A stretch of 64,000 nt of DNA. Source: Acidobacteriota bacterium (GTDB taxonomy: Bacteria; Acidobacteriota; Holophagae; Holophagales; Holophagaceae). Made by a program: the position numbers and the translations under genes. A model generated the notes under the pieces. It worked only from the letters and a program-made list of their open reading frames with translations. It did not search any database and was not told the DNA's origin. Position 1 is the first letter of the stretch. Each line of letters opens with the position of its first letter. Positions 1 to 9,463 of the stretch are shown piece by piece. The DNA lies in contig JACPYP010000016.1 in the NCBI GenBank assembly GCA_016195985.1, forward strand, positions 372,001-436,000. Direction: 5' to 3'.

Positions 1-2805
1 ACCTCCGGTGGACGCGACATCAACGCGGCCCTCCGCATGGTCCCAGGCGCCACGCCCACCCAGATGGGGCTGCCTTCCTTCCGCGGCGCCTCGGTGGAAG
101 CCACGCAGTACACCCTGAACGGCGTGGACATCAAGGATCCCATTTACAACCAGCCCACCGGCGACTTCTTCATCGAGGACAACGTCGAGGACATCGCCGT
201 GGTCCTGTCGCCCCTCAACGCGAAATTCGGCCGCGCCCTCGGCGGCGGCGTCAACGTCGTCACCAAATCCGGCGGCAACGATTTCGCCGGATCGATCCGG
301 GCCACCTACTCGCGTCCCTCCTACCGGGCCACGGACTACCGGCAGCAGGCCACCGGCACATCGGAGGGCCTGACCCGGCAGTGGTACATCACACTCATGG
401 GCCCCATCGTCAAGGACAAGCTCTGGTTCAACTACGCCACCCAGCTGAGGCCGGATACCCAGGCTTATGGAACGGTGGGGACCCTCGACAAGTCCGTGAT
501 GAATGTCCAGAGGACCGGCAACCCACTGATCGACGGCCTGACCGCCATCGACCCCAATACGCTCATGGCGCGTTCGACGGCCGCTTCGCAGATCCAGGGC
601 TACGGCATGCCCAAGACCGACGCGGGCGCGCAGTACAGCCAGACGACCAAGTACGCGTACAACGAAGGGAAGCTGTCCTGGGCCATCACGCAGGACCAGC
701 GGCTGCAGATCATGGGTTCCAAGGGCGAATGGACCTACGGCGGCCAGCTGGACGGCGACGACTACTTCCTGGCAGGCCGCAGTCCTTCCAAGGAAACCCA
801 CGAATCGGCGGGCTTCAACTACACCGCGACCTTCGGCTCGACCACGTTCCTGGAGGTCACCGGAAACACCTCCAGCAACAAGTTCAAGCAGAACTCCGGC
901 AAGCTGGGCAGGGACCCGCTCAACAATCCCGTCCGGGCCTACGTGGACGCCTTTGACAACGCTCCCGACCCCAGCCACGTGTATGGCGTCGACCTCCTGG
1001 TGGGCGGCACGGGACGCGGCAACCCGTCGGAGAATTTCGGTTCCAAGAGCCTGAACGGAAACGTGAAGCTCTACCGCGAATTCTGGGGCCTCCAGCACGA
1101 CATCGACATGGGCGCCGAGTGGTACCGCACCCACGTGTATTCCTCCTCCTACCTGGGGTCGAACCACACCCAGTTCTACGTGGGCGGCTGGTACGCCAAG
1201 GGCGGTTCCTACGATGGCGACTGGCTGTTCCCCACCATCGTCTACAGCAGAGGCGCGGGCGGCCAGGATGTGAACGGCCAGAACGGGAACGTCGGCCTGG
1301 CTCCCGTGATGCTCCGCGCCTACGACGATGACGGACTCTCCCAGAACACGAACCTCTCCTTCTGGCTCAACGACCAGATCACCGTGAACCCCAAGCTGAA
1401 TGTCATGGTGGGCCTTCGCGTGGACCGCACGTCCTCGAAAGACGGAAAGACCGGTCTGGACATCCTCGATCCTGTCACGGGCCTGAGCCCGCGCCTGGTC
1501 CTCACCTTCGATCCGAGGGGCGACGCCAAGCACGTGTTCAAGCTTTCCGCCGCCCGGTACCAGGATGCGTTCCCCGCCGATCTCACCAATTCGATGTTCC
1601 GGAAGGCGGAGAGCCACCTCGCCACCCTGGGCTGGACAGGGCAGAACCAGCCGGCAGCGGGTGATCCCTCGGATCCATTGCATGGCGTGCGATTCGTGGA
1701 TTACGCCGCCCTCACCAATCCGGACAACTACCGGTACCCCATCAGCATGACCAACACCATCGCGGGAACGGTCAACCAGCCGGGCCTGAAGCCCCAGAGC
1801 AACATCGAGTACTCGCTGGAATACCGCCGGGCGCTGGACAACGGCTCGTGGGTCAAGTTGACCTACGTCAACAAGTCCTACCAGAACTGCATTGCCTTCT
1901 CGCGGCAGTGGGGCACGGGCTACGATGAGCGGGTGCTGATCTCCGATTTCACCGGAACCGGCTTGCCTCCCCTGTATACCCAGGTGCGGTACGCCTTCAA
2001 CAGCAAGGATCTCTGGCGCGACTACAACGGCTTCGAGATCGAGGGCGATTTCAAGGTCAACGACTACTTCCGGTGGCACCTGAACTACACCTATGGCCGG
2101 TCGCGCGGCAACTTCACGGCCGGGGAATCCCCGACCTGGGGCGGCTACAACCAGACCGGATCCTTCGGCCGGGCCTCCGAGCTCTACAGCATGTCCCGGG
2201 TGCTCAATGCGGCCGGCATCGGCTCCGACCAGTTCGCGCCCGCCGGCGCCCTGCCTGGCGATGTTCCCCACGCGGGCCACATCATGCCCACCCTGGTGAT
2301 TCCCATCGGCAAGGGCTGGATCAGCTATGCCATCGATTTCAGCTACACCAGCGGCCAGAACTGGAGCGCCACGAACTCGCAGAACATGCCCAAGGCCGTC
2401 AACGACGCCTATGCCGCCCAGGTGGCGCAGAACCAGGCGGATCCCGTGAAATACCCCACGCCGGTCGCGCCGCCGACCAGCTGGACCAAGTACTGGTCGG
2501 AGCGGGGCGCCTACCATGACAACGATCTGTTCGACGCCTCCCTCAACGTGGCCTACGAGATTCCTCTCCTGGGCAAGGTGAAGCTGTTCGGGTTCCTGAG
2601 GGTCACCAATCTCTTCAACCACATCACCCAGCTCACCTACTACAACGGAAGCCCCCAGCAGAACGCCGTGGCCTCCGACAAGAGCCTGAACGCCGGCGGC
2701 TACTTCGTGCGGGTTCCGAACTACGGAACCAAGTACGAGCAGGGCGCCGGGAACTACGTGACGGCGCCGCGCAACGGCAGCTTCAGCATCGGCCTCAAGT
2801 TCTAG
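1..2805 (+). CDS. TonB-dependent receptor, 5'-truncated (plug and beta-barrel)
   Basis: Outer-membrane active-transport channel, probably for an oligosaccharide or glycopeptide given the GH43 gene behind it. The reading frame is open from the first base, so the signal peptide and any N-terminal regulatory domain lie outside the window; the first internal ATG is at 37. The visible N-terminus is plug-domain sequence: an FRG-type motif, then LNGVDIKDP, then FGRALGGGVNVVTKSGGN, followed by about 800 residues rich in aromatic and Gly/Asn turns typical of a 22-strand barrel. The protein ends in the usual C-terminal aromatic (SIGLKF). A small barrel gene follows after 16 bp with a good ribosome site, so the two are surely co-transcribed. 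The substrate cannot be read from the sequence. Confidence 0.9.
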   Translation, partial: TSGGRDINAALRMVPGATPTQMGLPSFRGASVEATQYTLNGVDIKDPIYNQPTGDFFIEDNVEDIAVVLSPLNAKFGRALGGGVNVVTKSGGNDFAGSIRATYSRPSYRATDYRQQATGTSEGLTRQWYITLMGPIVKDKLWFNYATQLRPDTQAYGTVGTLDKSVMNVQRTGNPLIDGLTAIDPNTLMARSTAASQIQGYGMPKTDAGAQYSQTTKYAYNEGKLSWAITQDQRLQIMGSKGEWTYGGQLDGDDYFLAGRSPSKETHESAGFNYTATFGSTTFLEVTGNTSSNKFKQNSGKLGRDPLNNPVRAYVDAFDNAPDPSHVYGVDLLVGGTGRGNPSENFGSKSLNGNVKLYREFWGLQHDIDMGAEWYRTHVYSSSYLGSNHTQFYVGGWYAKGGSYDGDWLFPTIVYSRGAGGQDVNGQNGNVGLAPVMLRAYDDDGLSQNTNLSFWLNDQITVNPKLNVMVGLRVDRTSSKDGKTGLDILDPVTGLSPRLVLTFDPRGDAKHVFKLSAARYQDAFPADLTNSMFRKAESHLATLGWTGQNQPAAGDPSDPLHGVRFVDYAALTNPDNYRYPISMTNTIAGTVNQPGLKPQSNIEYSLEYRRALDNGSWVKLTYVNKSYQNCIAFSRQWGTGYDERVLISDFTGTGLPPLYTQVRYAFNSKDLWRDYNGFEIEGDFKVNDYFRWHLNYTYGRSRGNFTAGESPTWGGYNQTGSFGRASELYSMSRVLNAAGIGSDQFAPAGALPGDVPHAGHIMPTLVIPIGKGWISYAIDFSYTSGQNWSATNSQNMPKAVNDAYAAQVAQNQADPVKYPTPVAPPTSWTKYWSERGAYHDNDLFDASLNVAYEIPLLGKVKLFGFLRVTNLFNHITQLTYYNGSPQQNAVASDKSLNAGGYFVRVPNYGTKYEQGAGNYVTAPRNGSFSIGLKF

Positions 2806-2821
2806 GGACAGGAGAAACGAC

Positions 2822-3448
2822 ATGGCTCAATTTCGCGCAATGACGATGGCCGGGCTCCTGCTCCTCACGGGGAGCGCGGCGCAGGCCCAGCAGACCGCAG
2901 GCTGGAAAGCGGGCGCCGCCATCCCGTATTCCATGGACAGCCTGAGTTCGTTCACCAACCGGACGGTGATGGGCCTTTGCCTCGACGGGGCCTACCAGCT
3001 TCCGGTCGCCGACTCCTCCACCTTCGTCCGGCTGGGGCTGGGGGTGAACGTCTTCCCCGGCCAAGAGAAGACCTCGGGCACGCTGACCCGGAAAGTCAGC
3101 TTCACCTCGGAGCAGCTCAGCGCCGATGTCATCGTGCCCATCGCCTCCTCCAAATGGGCGCTGGTGGCCGGAATCTCGGCCAACAACTGGCACACGAGCT
3201 CGACGCTGAAGGATTCCAAGGATCCCGCGGTGGAAGGCACTTCCGGCTCCGTCAAGAAGTTCTTCGGGAAGTTCGGATTCCGGACCGGCCTGGAATACCA
3301 GGTCTCCCGGACTCTGGCCGTGGCCGCGCTCTTCCAGCAGACGGAGCTCGGTTCGGACGCCCGGTTCCAGAAGAATGGCAACGACATCCTCGGCCAGCAG
3401 GGGATCAATCCCTCCTGGATCCAGGTGGGCGTGAAATACAGTTTCTAG
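2822..3448 (+). CDS. Small outer-membrane beta-barrel protein (unknown)
   Basis: A 208-residue exported protein with a Sec signal peptide (MAQFRAMTMAGLLLLTGSAAQAQ) and alternating hydrophobic/polar strands ending in VGVKYSF, the C-terminal aromatic signature of barrel proteins inserted by the Bam complex. Start chosen at the ATG preceded by AGGAG 8 bases upstream. It follows the TonB receptor by 16 bp. A protein of similar size and style follows the second TonB receptor (26463-27155), so the pair looks like a recurring module. No enzymatic motif is seen. It may be an accessory barrel or a surface binding partner of the receptor, but the function is not known. Confidence 0.75.
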   Translation: MAQFRAMTMAGLLLLTGSAAQAQQTAGWKAGAAIPYSMDSLSSFTNRTVMGLCLDGAYQLPVADSSTFVRLGLGVNVFPGQEKTSGTLTRKVSFTSEQLSADVIVPIASSKWALVAGISANNWHTSSTLKDSKDPAVEGTSGSVKKFFGKFGFRTGLEYQVSRTLAVAALFQQTELGSDARFQKNGNDILGQQGINPSWIQVGVKYSF

Positions 3449-3514
3449 CCCGCCGTTCCTGGCGGGTTCGACCGACCGGGCCGCACGCCGGCGGCCGGGC
3501 ATCGTGATGGCGTT

Positions 3515-3542
3515 CAAGCCCCGGGGGATTCTCCGGGGCTTG
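3515..3542 (+). terminator. Hairpin, possible terminator or attenuator before GH43
   Basis: A perfect 10-bp stem (CAAGCCCCGG / CCGGGGCTTG) with an 8-base loop lies in the 126-bp gap between the small barrel gene and the GH43 gene. A second weaker hairpin (CCCGCC / GGCGGG, 3449-3466) follows the barrel stop directly. Neither has a strong T-run, so they may only lower read-through or protect the upstream message. Confidence 0.5.
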
Positions 3543-3574
3543 AATCATGTCAATCGCTTTCGCAGGAGGTCCAC

Positions 3575-4567
3575 ATGAATCTCTGGACTGTGGCTTCATC
3601 CGCTTCGCGGCGCCTGGCCGCCCTCTTCATCGTCTGGTCGGCGCAGGCGGTTTCCGCCGGCAATCCGATGGTGCCGGGGTGGTACGCGGATCCCGACGGC
3701 GTGGTGTTCGGATCCACCTATTGGCTGTATCCCACCTGTTCCGCGCCCTACGGCCAGCAGACGCGCCTGGACGCCTTTTCGTCCCCGGACATGGTCCATT
3801 GGACCAAGCACGAGCGCGTCCTGGATACCAAGGGGGTTCCCTGGGCCCGGCGGGCCATCTGGGCCCCCAGCGCGATCCAGCAGGGAGGGAAGTACTACCT
3901 CTTTTTCAGCGCCAATGATATTCAAAGCGACAAGGAGCTGGGGGGAATCGGCGTGGCGGTGAGCGACCGCCCCGAAGGCCCCTTCAAGGACCACCTCGGG
4001 AAACCCCTGGTGGGCGCCTTCCACAATGGCGCCCAGCCCATCGATCAATGCGTCTTCCAGGACAAGGACGGCGCCCACTACCTTCTTTACGGCGGCTGGG
4101 GGCACTGCAACATCGCCCGTCTGAACGCCGGTTTCACGGGTTTCCTGCCCTTTCCCGACGGAAGCACCTTCAAGGAGATCACGCCCGACCAGTACGTGGA
4201 GGGGGTGTACATGATCCGCCGGGAGGGGAAGTACTACCTCATGTGGTCCGAGGGAGGATGGACCGGCCCGGACTATTCGGTGGCCTACGCCATCGCCGAC
4301 CACCCCACGGGCCCTTTCAAACGGATCGGGAAGATCCTTCAGCAGGATCCCCGGATCGCCACCGGGGCCGGCCACCACTCGGTGATCCGCGCCGGCCGGG
4401 GCCGGGAGGAAACCTGGTACATCGTCTACCATCGCCGCCCCCTGGGAGAGACCGACGGCAACCACCGCGTCATTTGCGCCGAGATCATGTCATTCGACGC
4501 CGAGGGCCGCATCAGGCCCGTCACGCTCACCCATGAGGGTGTGCCGGCCCGCCCGCCGGCGCGTTGA
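3575..4567 (+). CDS. Glycoside hydrolase family 43 (arabinofuranosidase/xylosidase-type)
   Basis: Exported five-bladed beta-propeller glycosidase. A Sec signal peptide covers about residues 1-28. The three GH43 carboxylates are visible: catalytic base Asp in WYADPDG (about D39), the pKa-setting Asp in PIDQ (about D157) and the proton-donor Glu in YVEGVYM (about E209). At 330 residues it is a single-domain member without a carbohydrate-binding module. The strong AGGAGG at 3564-3569 fixes the start. Known family activities are alpha-L-arabinofuranosidase, beta-xylosidase, arabinanase and exo-galactanase; the arabinose genes nearby favour arabinose release, but the exact specificity cannot be told. 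Confidence 0.88.
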   Translation: MNLWTVASSASRRLAALFIVWSAQAVSAGNPMVPGWYADPDGVVFGSTYWLYPTCSAPYGQQTRLDAFSSPDMVHWTKHERVLDTKGVPWARRAIWAPSAIQQGGKYYLFFSANDIQSDKELGGIGVAVSDRPEGPFKDHLGKPLVGAFHNGAQPIDQCVFQDKDGAHYLLYGGWGHCNIARLNAGFTGFLPFPDGSTFKEITPDQYVEGVYMIRREGKYYLMWSEGGWTGPDYSVAYAIADHPTGPFKRIGKILQQDPRIATGAGHHSVIRAGRGREETWYIVYHRRPLGETDGNHRVICAEIMSFDAEGRIRPVTLTHEGVPARPPAR

Positions 4568-4579
4568 CCGGCCGGCGGG
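4552..4579. terminator. Bidirectional terminator-like hairpin between convergent genes
   Basis: A 9-bp stem CCCGCCGGC / GCCGGCGGG with a 10-base loop overlaps the GH43 stop codon and precedes the stop of the convergent S9 peptidase gene (4595). It is well placed to end transcription from both sides, but there is no T-run. Confidence 0.5.
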
Positions 4580-4594
4580 GCGTGGCCGCTCCGC

Positions 4595-6835
4595 TCAGTT
4601 CGCGCGGGGCCGCACGTCGAGCAGCTGGCGGACGAAGAAATCCTTCACCCGGCGTTCCACATGGGGGATGCGCATGGTTCCGTGGTTGGAGCCGGGCACG
4701 ACCAGCATCTCGAAATCCTTGTCGGCCTTCACGAGGGCGTTGACCACCTGGATGGTGGAGGATGGGTCGACGTTGCTGTCCAGTTCGCCCACCAGGAGCA
4801 GCAACCCGCCCTGGAGCCGGGCGGCCTGGGTCACGTTGCTCTGCTCGGCGTAGTGGGGGCCGATGGGCCATCCCATCCACTGCTCGTTCCACCAGACCTT
4901 GTCCATGCGGTTGTCGTGGCAGCCGCAGTCGGAGACGCCGGCCTTGTAGAAATCGCCGAAGGCCAGCAGGCCGCGGAGGCTGTCCTGCCCCCCGGCGCTG
5001 CCGCCGAAGATGCCCACGCGGGTGAGATCCATGGCGGGGTCCTTGGCGGCGGCGGCCTTCATCCAGAGGATGCGGTCCGGGAAGCCGGCATCGCCCAGGT
5101 TCTTCCAGCAGACATCGTGGAAGGCCTTGGAGCGGTTGCTGGTGCCCATGCCGTCGATGGAGACCAGGATGAAGCCCAGCTCCACCATGTCCCAGTGCAG
5201 GGGCTGGCGCCGGAAGGCCTTGGGCGCGAAGGAATCCTGGGGGCCGGCGTAGATGTACTCGATGACGGGGTAGCGCTTCGCCGGGTCGTAGTTGCTGGGC
5301 CGGTAGATGACGCCGTGGATGTCGGTCTGGCCATCGCGGCCCTTGGCCACGAAGCGTTCCGGGGCCCTCCAGCCGGCGGCCGCCAGGGCCTTGGCGTCGA
5401 AGCGCTCCAGCTCCGCCACGAGGCCGCCGTCGGAGAGGCGGCGAAGCTCCGCCACGGGGGGCTGATCCACCCTCGACCACACGTCCACGAAGGCCGAGTG
5501 GTCCTTGTTCAGCGTGATGGTGTGGGTGCCGTCACCCGCGGTGAGCACCTTTAGGCCGGTGCCGTCGAAGCGGACCTTGGCCAGCTGGAGGTAGTAGGGA
5601 TCCTGGCCGGGGACGATGCCGCCGGCCATGAAGAGGATCTCCCGGTTCTTGGCATCCACATGCACCACGTTGCGCACCACCCATTGGCCGCGGGTGATCT
5701 GGCTCTTCACGGCGCCCGTGCGGGAATCCACCAGGTAGAGATGGTTCCAGCCGTCGCGCTCGCTCATCCAGACCAGCTCGTCGGTGTCCCCCAGGACTTC
5801 GAGGAACTGCTTGCCGGAATAATCGATGAAGGTGGCGCTGCGCTCATCCACGATGAGGCGGGACGCGCCGGTGGCGGCGTCCACGGCGATCACCCGCAGC
5901 ACCTGGTGGCCGCGCTGGTTGTGCACGTAGAAGTAGCGGCTGGAATCCTTGGCCCAGATGACCCGGAGATCCTCCCCGTAGCCGAAGTAGGGCGTGGGAG
6001 CCAGGGCCGGATCCGGAGCGCTTTGGGTGCGCGCCGCGGGGTCGATCAGGACGGGCCGGACCACGGGCAGAGGATCCCCGGGCTTGGCGTAGTCGAGCAC
6101 GTGGGTCCTGGGCTCCAGCTGGTCCTTGGGGGAGGATTCCACCAGGGTCACCTTGTGGATGGGCACCTGGCTGGAACGCTGGGCCACGAGCTTCCGGCTG
6201 TCGGGGCTCCACAGGAAGGAGCCGGTGTAGGCATCGGCCGTGGTGCCGTCCGTGGTGCGGTAGATTTCCTTTCCGCCGGCGGCGCGGATCACCACGTTGG
6301 AATCCTGCAGCTGGGCGGACCAGCGGCCGTCGGGGCTGATGACCAGGCCCGCGGTGCGCTGGGACGGCTCATCGTCGCTGTCGGGGGCGGGCGGCTGGGG
6401 GCCGGCCTTGGGCGGGGCGCCCGTCGTCAGGGCAGCGCTCTTCAGGTTGAACCGCCACCAGCCCTCCTCGGTGCGGAAGAGGAGCTGGCTCCCGTCGCCG
6501 GGAAAGGACAGGCCTTCGATGGGCAGCTTGACGGGATCGACGGGTTTGCCCGTCGCCTTGGCCAGGCCGGCGGCCAACTTGGCGTGATCGAAGGCCGGGG
6601 CCTTCCGGCCCGTTCGGGCCTGGACCCGCAGCCATTCCTGGCCCCCGCCCGGGAGACCCCTGCGGTACCAGAAGGAGGCGCCGTCCTCGGCCCAGGCAGG
6701 ATCGACGGCCATCCGCCGGTTTTCCTCCGCGACCAGCTCCTTCATGCGGGCGGCGCGCTGGTAGTCCGCGCGGGTGCCCTGGGCGCCCAGGACGCAGCCC
6801 AGGCAGAGGGCGAGGATCAAGGTTCTGGAGGACAT
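4595..6835 (-). CDS. S9 family prolyl peptidase (dipeptidyl-peptidase IV-like)
   Basis: Exported serine peptidase that should cleave behind Pro or Ala in oligopeptides. It has a Sec signal peptide (MSSRTLILALCLGCVLGAQG), an N-terminal beta-propeller (about 100-480, repeats such as SPDGRWSAQ and WSPDSRKLV) and an alpha/beta-hydrolase domain. The catalytic Ser is in GGSAGG (about S613), Asp in ELDSNV (about D686) and His in GSNHG (about H718). At 746 residues it matches family length. The frame is open further upstream, but the ATG at 6835 with AGGGAG gives the signal peptide. It is last in the long minus-strand run, 65 bp behind the M24 peptidase, and with it and the POT transporter forms a proline-peptide scavenging set. 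Confidence 0.88.
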   Translation of the reverse strand: MSSRTLILALCLGCVLGAQGTRADYQRAARMKELVAEENRRMAVDPAWAEDGASFWYRRGLPGGGQEWLRVQARTGRKAPAFDHAKLAAGLAKATGKPVDPVKLPIEGLSFPGDGSQLLFRTEEGWWRFNLKSAALTTGAPPKAGPQPPAPDSDDEPSQRTAGLVISPDGRWSAQLQDSNVVIRAAGGKEIYRTTDGTTADAYTGSFLWSPDSRKLVAQRSSQVPIHKVTLVESSPKDQLEPRTHVLDYAKPGDPLPVVRPVLIDPAARTQSAPDPALAPTPYFGYGEDLRVIWAKDSSRYFYVHNQRGHQVLRVIAVDAATGASRLIVDERSATFIDYSGKQFLEVLGDTDELVWMSERDGWNHLYLVDSRTGAVKSQITRGQWVVRNVVHVDAKNREILFMAGGIVPGQDPYYLQLAKVRFDGTGLKVLTAGDGTHTITLNKDHSAFVDVWSRVDQPPVAELRRLSDGGLVAELERFDAKALAAAGWRAPERFVAKGRDGQTDIHGVIYRPSNYDPAKRYPVIEYIYAGPQDSFAPKAFRRQPLHWDMVELGFILVSIDGMGTSNRSKAFHDVCWKNLGDAGFPDRILWMKAAAAKDPAMDLTRVGIFGGSAGGQDSLRGLLAFGDFYKAGVSDCGCHDNRMDKVWWNEQWMGWPIGPHYAEQSNVTQAARLQGGLLLLVGELDSNVDPSSTIQVVNALVKADKDFEMLVVPGSNHGTMRIPHVERRVKDFFVRQLLDVRPRAN

Positions 6836-6900
6836 GGAGACTCCCTGAGAGGTTGGAGGTTCATGGGGGCGCGGACCGCCCGGGGTTTTGCCGCGGCCGC

Positions 6901-8091
6901 TCAGTCCGCCCATTCCAGGAGGGGCAGTTCGACCTGCGGATCGCTGAGCCATTCCGCGCCGGCGGCCGTGACCAGCACCATCTCTTCGATGGACACGATG
7001 CCATGGCCCGGAACGCTGAGCCGGGGTTCGATGGTGAAGACCATGCCCGCTTCCAGGGGCCTGAAGGGCTTGCCCGCGTACTTGGCCCAGGCGGGCCCCA
7101 GCAGGGCGGTGCCGTCGTGGGCGAAGCGGCCCACCTGGTGGCCCAGGCCGAAGGGGTACTCCTCGTAGCCCGCGGCCAGGAGCGTCCGGCGGGCGGCGGC
7201 GTCGGCCTCCACCCCCTGCGCGCCCGGCCTCAGCACGGCCTTGGCGGCCTCGATGGCGCGGCGCAGGGTGTCGAAGCCGCGGCGGACGGCTTCGGGAAGC
7301 GAGGTCTCGCCGGGCCTGGCCACGTAGAAAGTGCGCTGGAGATCCGAGCAGTAGCCGTCGACCCGGACGCCGAAATCCATGGTGACCAGGTGGCCCGGTT
7401 CCACGGCCCGGGCCGTGGGGCTGTAGTGGGCCTCGGCGGTGTCCGGGCCCGTGAAGACGGAGGGGCAGGTGTCGGGGTGCCAGGCGAAGGTCAGGCCGCG
7501 GCGGCGGACTTCACTTTGCATGAAGGCCGCGATCTCCCGCTCGGTGCGGCCTGGGACGATCTGCGCCTGGACCAGATGGAAGATCTCCTGGGCGTGGCGG
7601 ATGGCCTCGCGCATGGACGCGAGCTCCCCGGCGGATTTCCGCTCCCGCAGGGCGGAGACCACGGGCTCGGCGGAGACCAGCCGGTCCGCCATGCCCAGCT
7701 CTCCCAGCAGTCCCTGGAGGGTAAGGAACATGCCGTGGGTGAGGCCGTCGCAGATTTCGCTGCCTTCGGAATAGTTCACGGCGATGCTCGCGGGGTCGAG
7801 GGCGCGGAGGCAGGCCAGGAAAGGCTCCCGGAAGCTGGCGACGAAATCGTGGACCTCATCGTAGGCGCCGGTCTCTTCCACCGCGGCGCGGTCGTAGCGG
7901 CCCACGATGGCCCGGGCGCGGCCATCGGGCGTGACGATGAAGGCCGAATGCCAGGTGAGGGGGCCGGGGGCCAGGAAGGGCAGGATCGGATCGCCGTTGA
8001 TCTCGGTTTCCCGGGTGAAGGTGATCCAGCAGCCGAGTCCGCATTCGGCCAGGATCTGGGCCGCCTGCTGGATTTTTTCCTTGATCATCAT
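6901..8091 (-). CDS. M24 family Xaa-Pro peptidase
   Basis: Cytoplasmic metallopeptidase of the creatinase/prolidase (pita-bread) fold that removes an N-terminal residue ahead of proline or splits Xaa-Pro dipeptides. An N-terminal creatinase-like domain covers about 1-150. The catalytic domain shows all five metal ligands: D239 (MDFG), D250 (CSDLQRTF), H318 (GLGHQVG), E355 (FTIEP) and E369 (SIEEM). Two ATG codons open the gene; the first has GAGGG at proper distance. It lies 9 bp behind the peptide transporter gene, so imported peptides are its likely substrate. No signal peptide is seen. Confidence 0.88.
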   Translation of the reverse strand: MMIKEKIQQAAQILAECGLGCWITFTRETEINGDPILPFLAPGPLTWHSAFIVTPDGRARAIVGRYDRAAVEETGAYDEVHDFVASFREPFLACLRALDPASIAVNYSEGSEICDGLTHGMFLTLQGLLGELGMADRLVSAEPVVSALRERKSAGELASMREAIRHAQEIFHLVQAQIVPGRTEREIAAFMQSEVRRRGLTFAWHPDTCPSVFTGPDTAEAHYSPTARAVEPGHLVTMDFGVRVDGYCSDLQRTFYVARPGETSLPEAVRRGFDTLRRAIEAAKAVLRPGAQGVEADAAARRTLLAAGYEEYPFGLGHQVGRFAHDGTALLGPAWAKYAGKPFRPLEAGMVFTIEPRLSVPGHGIVSIEEMVLVTAAGAEWLSDPQVELPLLEWAD

Positions 8092-8100
8092 GGGGACCCT

Positions 8101-9375
8101 CTATGCGGCGTAGCGTTCCAGACGCGAAAGCTGGAGGAGGACGAGCAGGGCCGAGCAGGCCAGCAGGCCGACCAGGAGCAGGTAGTACTGATGGTGGGGC
8201 ATGCGCCCGTAGAAGCTGCCGATGAGGCCGGAGGCGTAGCCGCCCGTGGCCGTGGCCGCGAACCAGCATCCCATCATCCGGCCGCGGAGGCGCGGCGGCG
8301 CCACCTTGGTGACGAAGGATTGGCCGAGGGGGGAGATCAGGACCTCGGCCACGGTGATGATGCCGTAGGCACCGATGAGCCAGGCCGGGGACATGAGGGG
8401 CCGGTCGAGGTCGCCTCCCCGGTGGCTGGCCCAGCTCATGACCAGCATGGCCAGGCCCATCACCAGCATGCCCAGCAGGATCTTCCGGGGGGTGGACGGC
8501 TCGGCGCCCCGCGCCCGGAGGAGGGTGAAGAGGCCCAGGAGGACCGGCGTGAAAACCAGGATGAAGGCCGGCTGGAAGAACTGGTAGGTCTCCGGGCGCA
8601 TGAGGGGCACGGCCCGGGTGGAGCGTTCCGCGAAGAGCGTCATGGCGAAGCCGTTCTGGTAGAAGCCGGTCCAGAAGAGGGCGGCCACCGCGAAAAGCCC
8701 CAGGAGGACGAGCACCCGCCGCCGCGACTCCCCGGAAGACATGGCCTGCGCCGCGCCTTCCTCCGCCGCCCCGGAGCCGTCGGTTTCCACCAGTCGCGCC
8801 CGGCCGCGGTAGAAGACAGCCTGGGCCAGGAGCATGCCCGCGGCCCCGACCCAGAAGGAAGCCCGGTAGCCGCCGGACCAGAAACCCAGGGCCGTGGCCG
8901 CGATGGGCGCGGCGGCCGCGCCGATGTTGACGCCCATGTAGTAGATGTTGAACCCCGCATCGCGCAGGTGCAGCCGGTCGGCGTAGAGGTTGCCGACCAG
9001 CACCGAGATGTTCACCTTGAGGATGCCGGTGCCGAGGGCGATGAGGCAGAGCCCCGAAACGAAAAGCGCCGCCTGGGCCCGCGAGGAGAGGCCCAGGGCG
9101 ATGTAGCCGAGGGTCATGAGCGCGGCGCCGAGCCGCACCGTGGTGATCTGGCCGAGGATCCTGTCGCCCAGCCAGCCTCCCAGCAGGGGGAAGAAATAGC
9201 ACCCGGCCAGGAAGAGGCCGTAGACCATGCCCTTGGTCCCGTCGCTCCAGCCCATTTCCTTGTCCATGTGGAGCGTGAGGACGGCCATGAGGGTGTAGAA
9301 GCCCAGCCGTTCCCAGACCTCCGTGAGGAACAGGGTGGCGAGTCCTGCCGGGTGGCGGTGGCTGTCTGGGCTCAT
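8101..9375 (-). CDS. POT/PTR family proton-coupled oligopeptide transporter
   Basis: Inner-membrane importer of di- and tripeptides. The family signature ExxER sits in the first helix (TEVWERLGFYTL, E19/E22/R23), followed by about 12 hydrophobic segments. The conserved cytoplasmic loop after helix 2 (GGWLGDRILG) is present. The ATG at 9375 is preceded by CGGAG. At 424 residues it is near the short end of the family. It directly precedes the M24 and S9 proline peptidases, which suggests import of proline- or hydroxyproline-containing peptides. That substrate link is inference from context. Confidence 0.85.
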   Translation of the reverse strand: MSPDSHRHPAGLATLFLTEVWERLGFYTLMAVLTLHMDKEMGWSDGTKGMVYGLFLAGCYFFPLLGGWLGDRILGQITTVRLGAALMTLGYIALGLSSRAQAALFVSGLCLIALGTGILKVNISVLVGNLYADRLHLRDAGFNIYYMGVNIGAAAAPIAATALGFWSGGYRASFWVGAAGMLLAQAVFYRGRARLVETDGSGAAEEGAAQAMSSGESRRRVLVLLGLFAVAALFWTGFYQNGFAMTLFAERSTRAVPLMRPETYQFFQPAFILVFTPVLLGLFTLLRARGAEPSTPRKILLGMLVMGLAMLVMSWASHRGGDLDRPLMSPAWLIGAYGIITVAEVLISPLGQSFVTKVAPPRLRGRMMGCWFAATATGGYASGLIGSFYGRMPHHQYYLLLVGLLACSALLVLLQLSRLERYAA

Positions 9376-9463
9376 CAGGTACTCCGTCGGTGGAGGCTGG
9401 CCGCAGAAGGGCTCCCTCCGCGGATGCGCGGCGGCGGCTCGTCTTCGGAGGGGGCGCTGGGAT

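Noticed and set aside
3548-3563. Possible LacI-type operator before GH43 (TCAATCGCTTTCG)
   Set aside because: It matches the core AATCG.TTTC but misses the outer bases on both sides; expected by chance in a window of this size.
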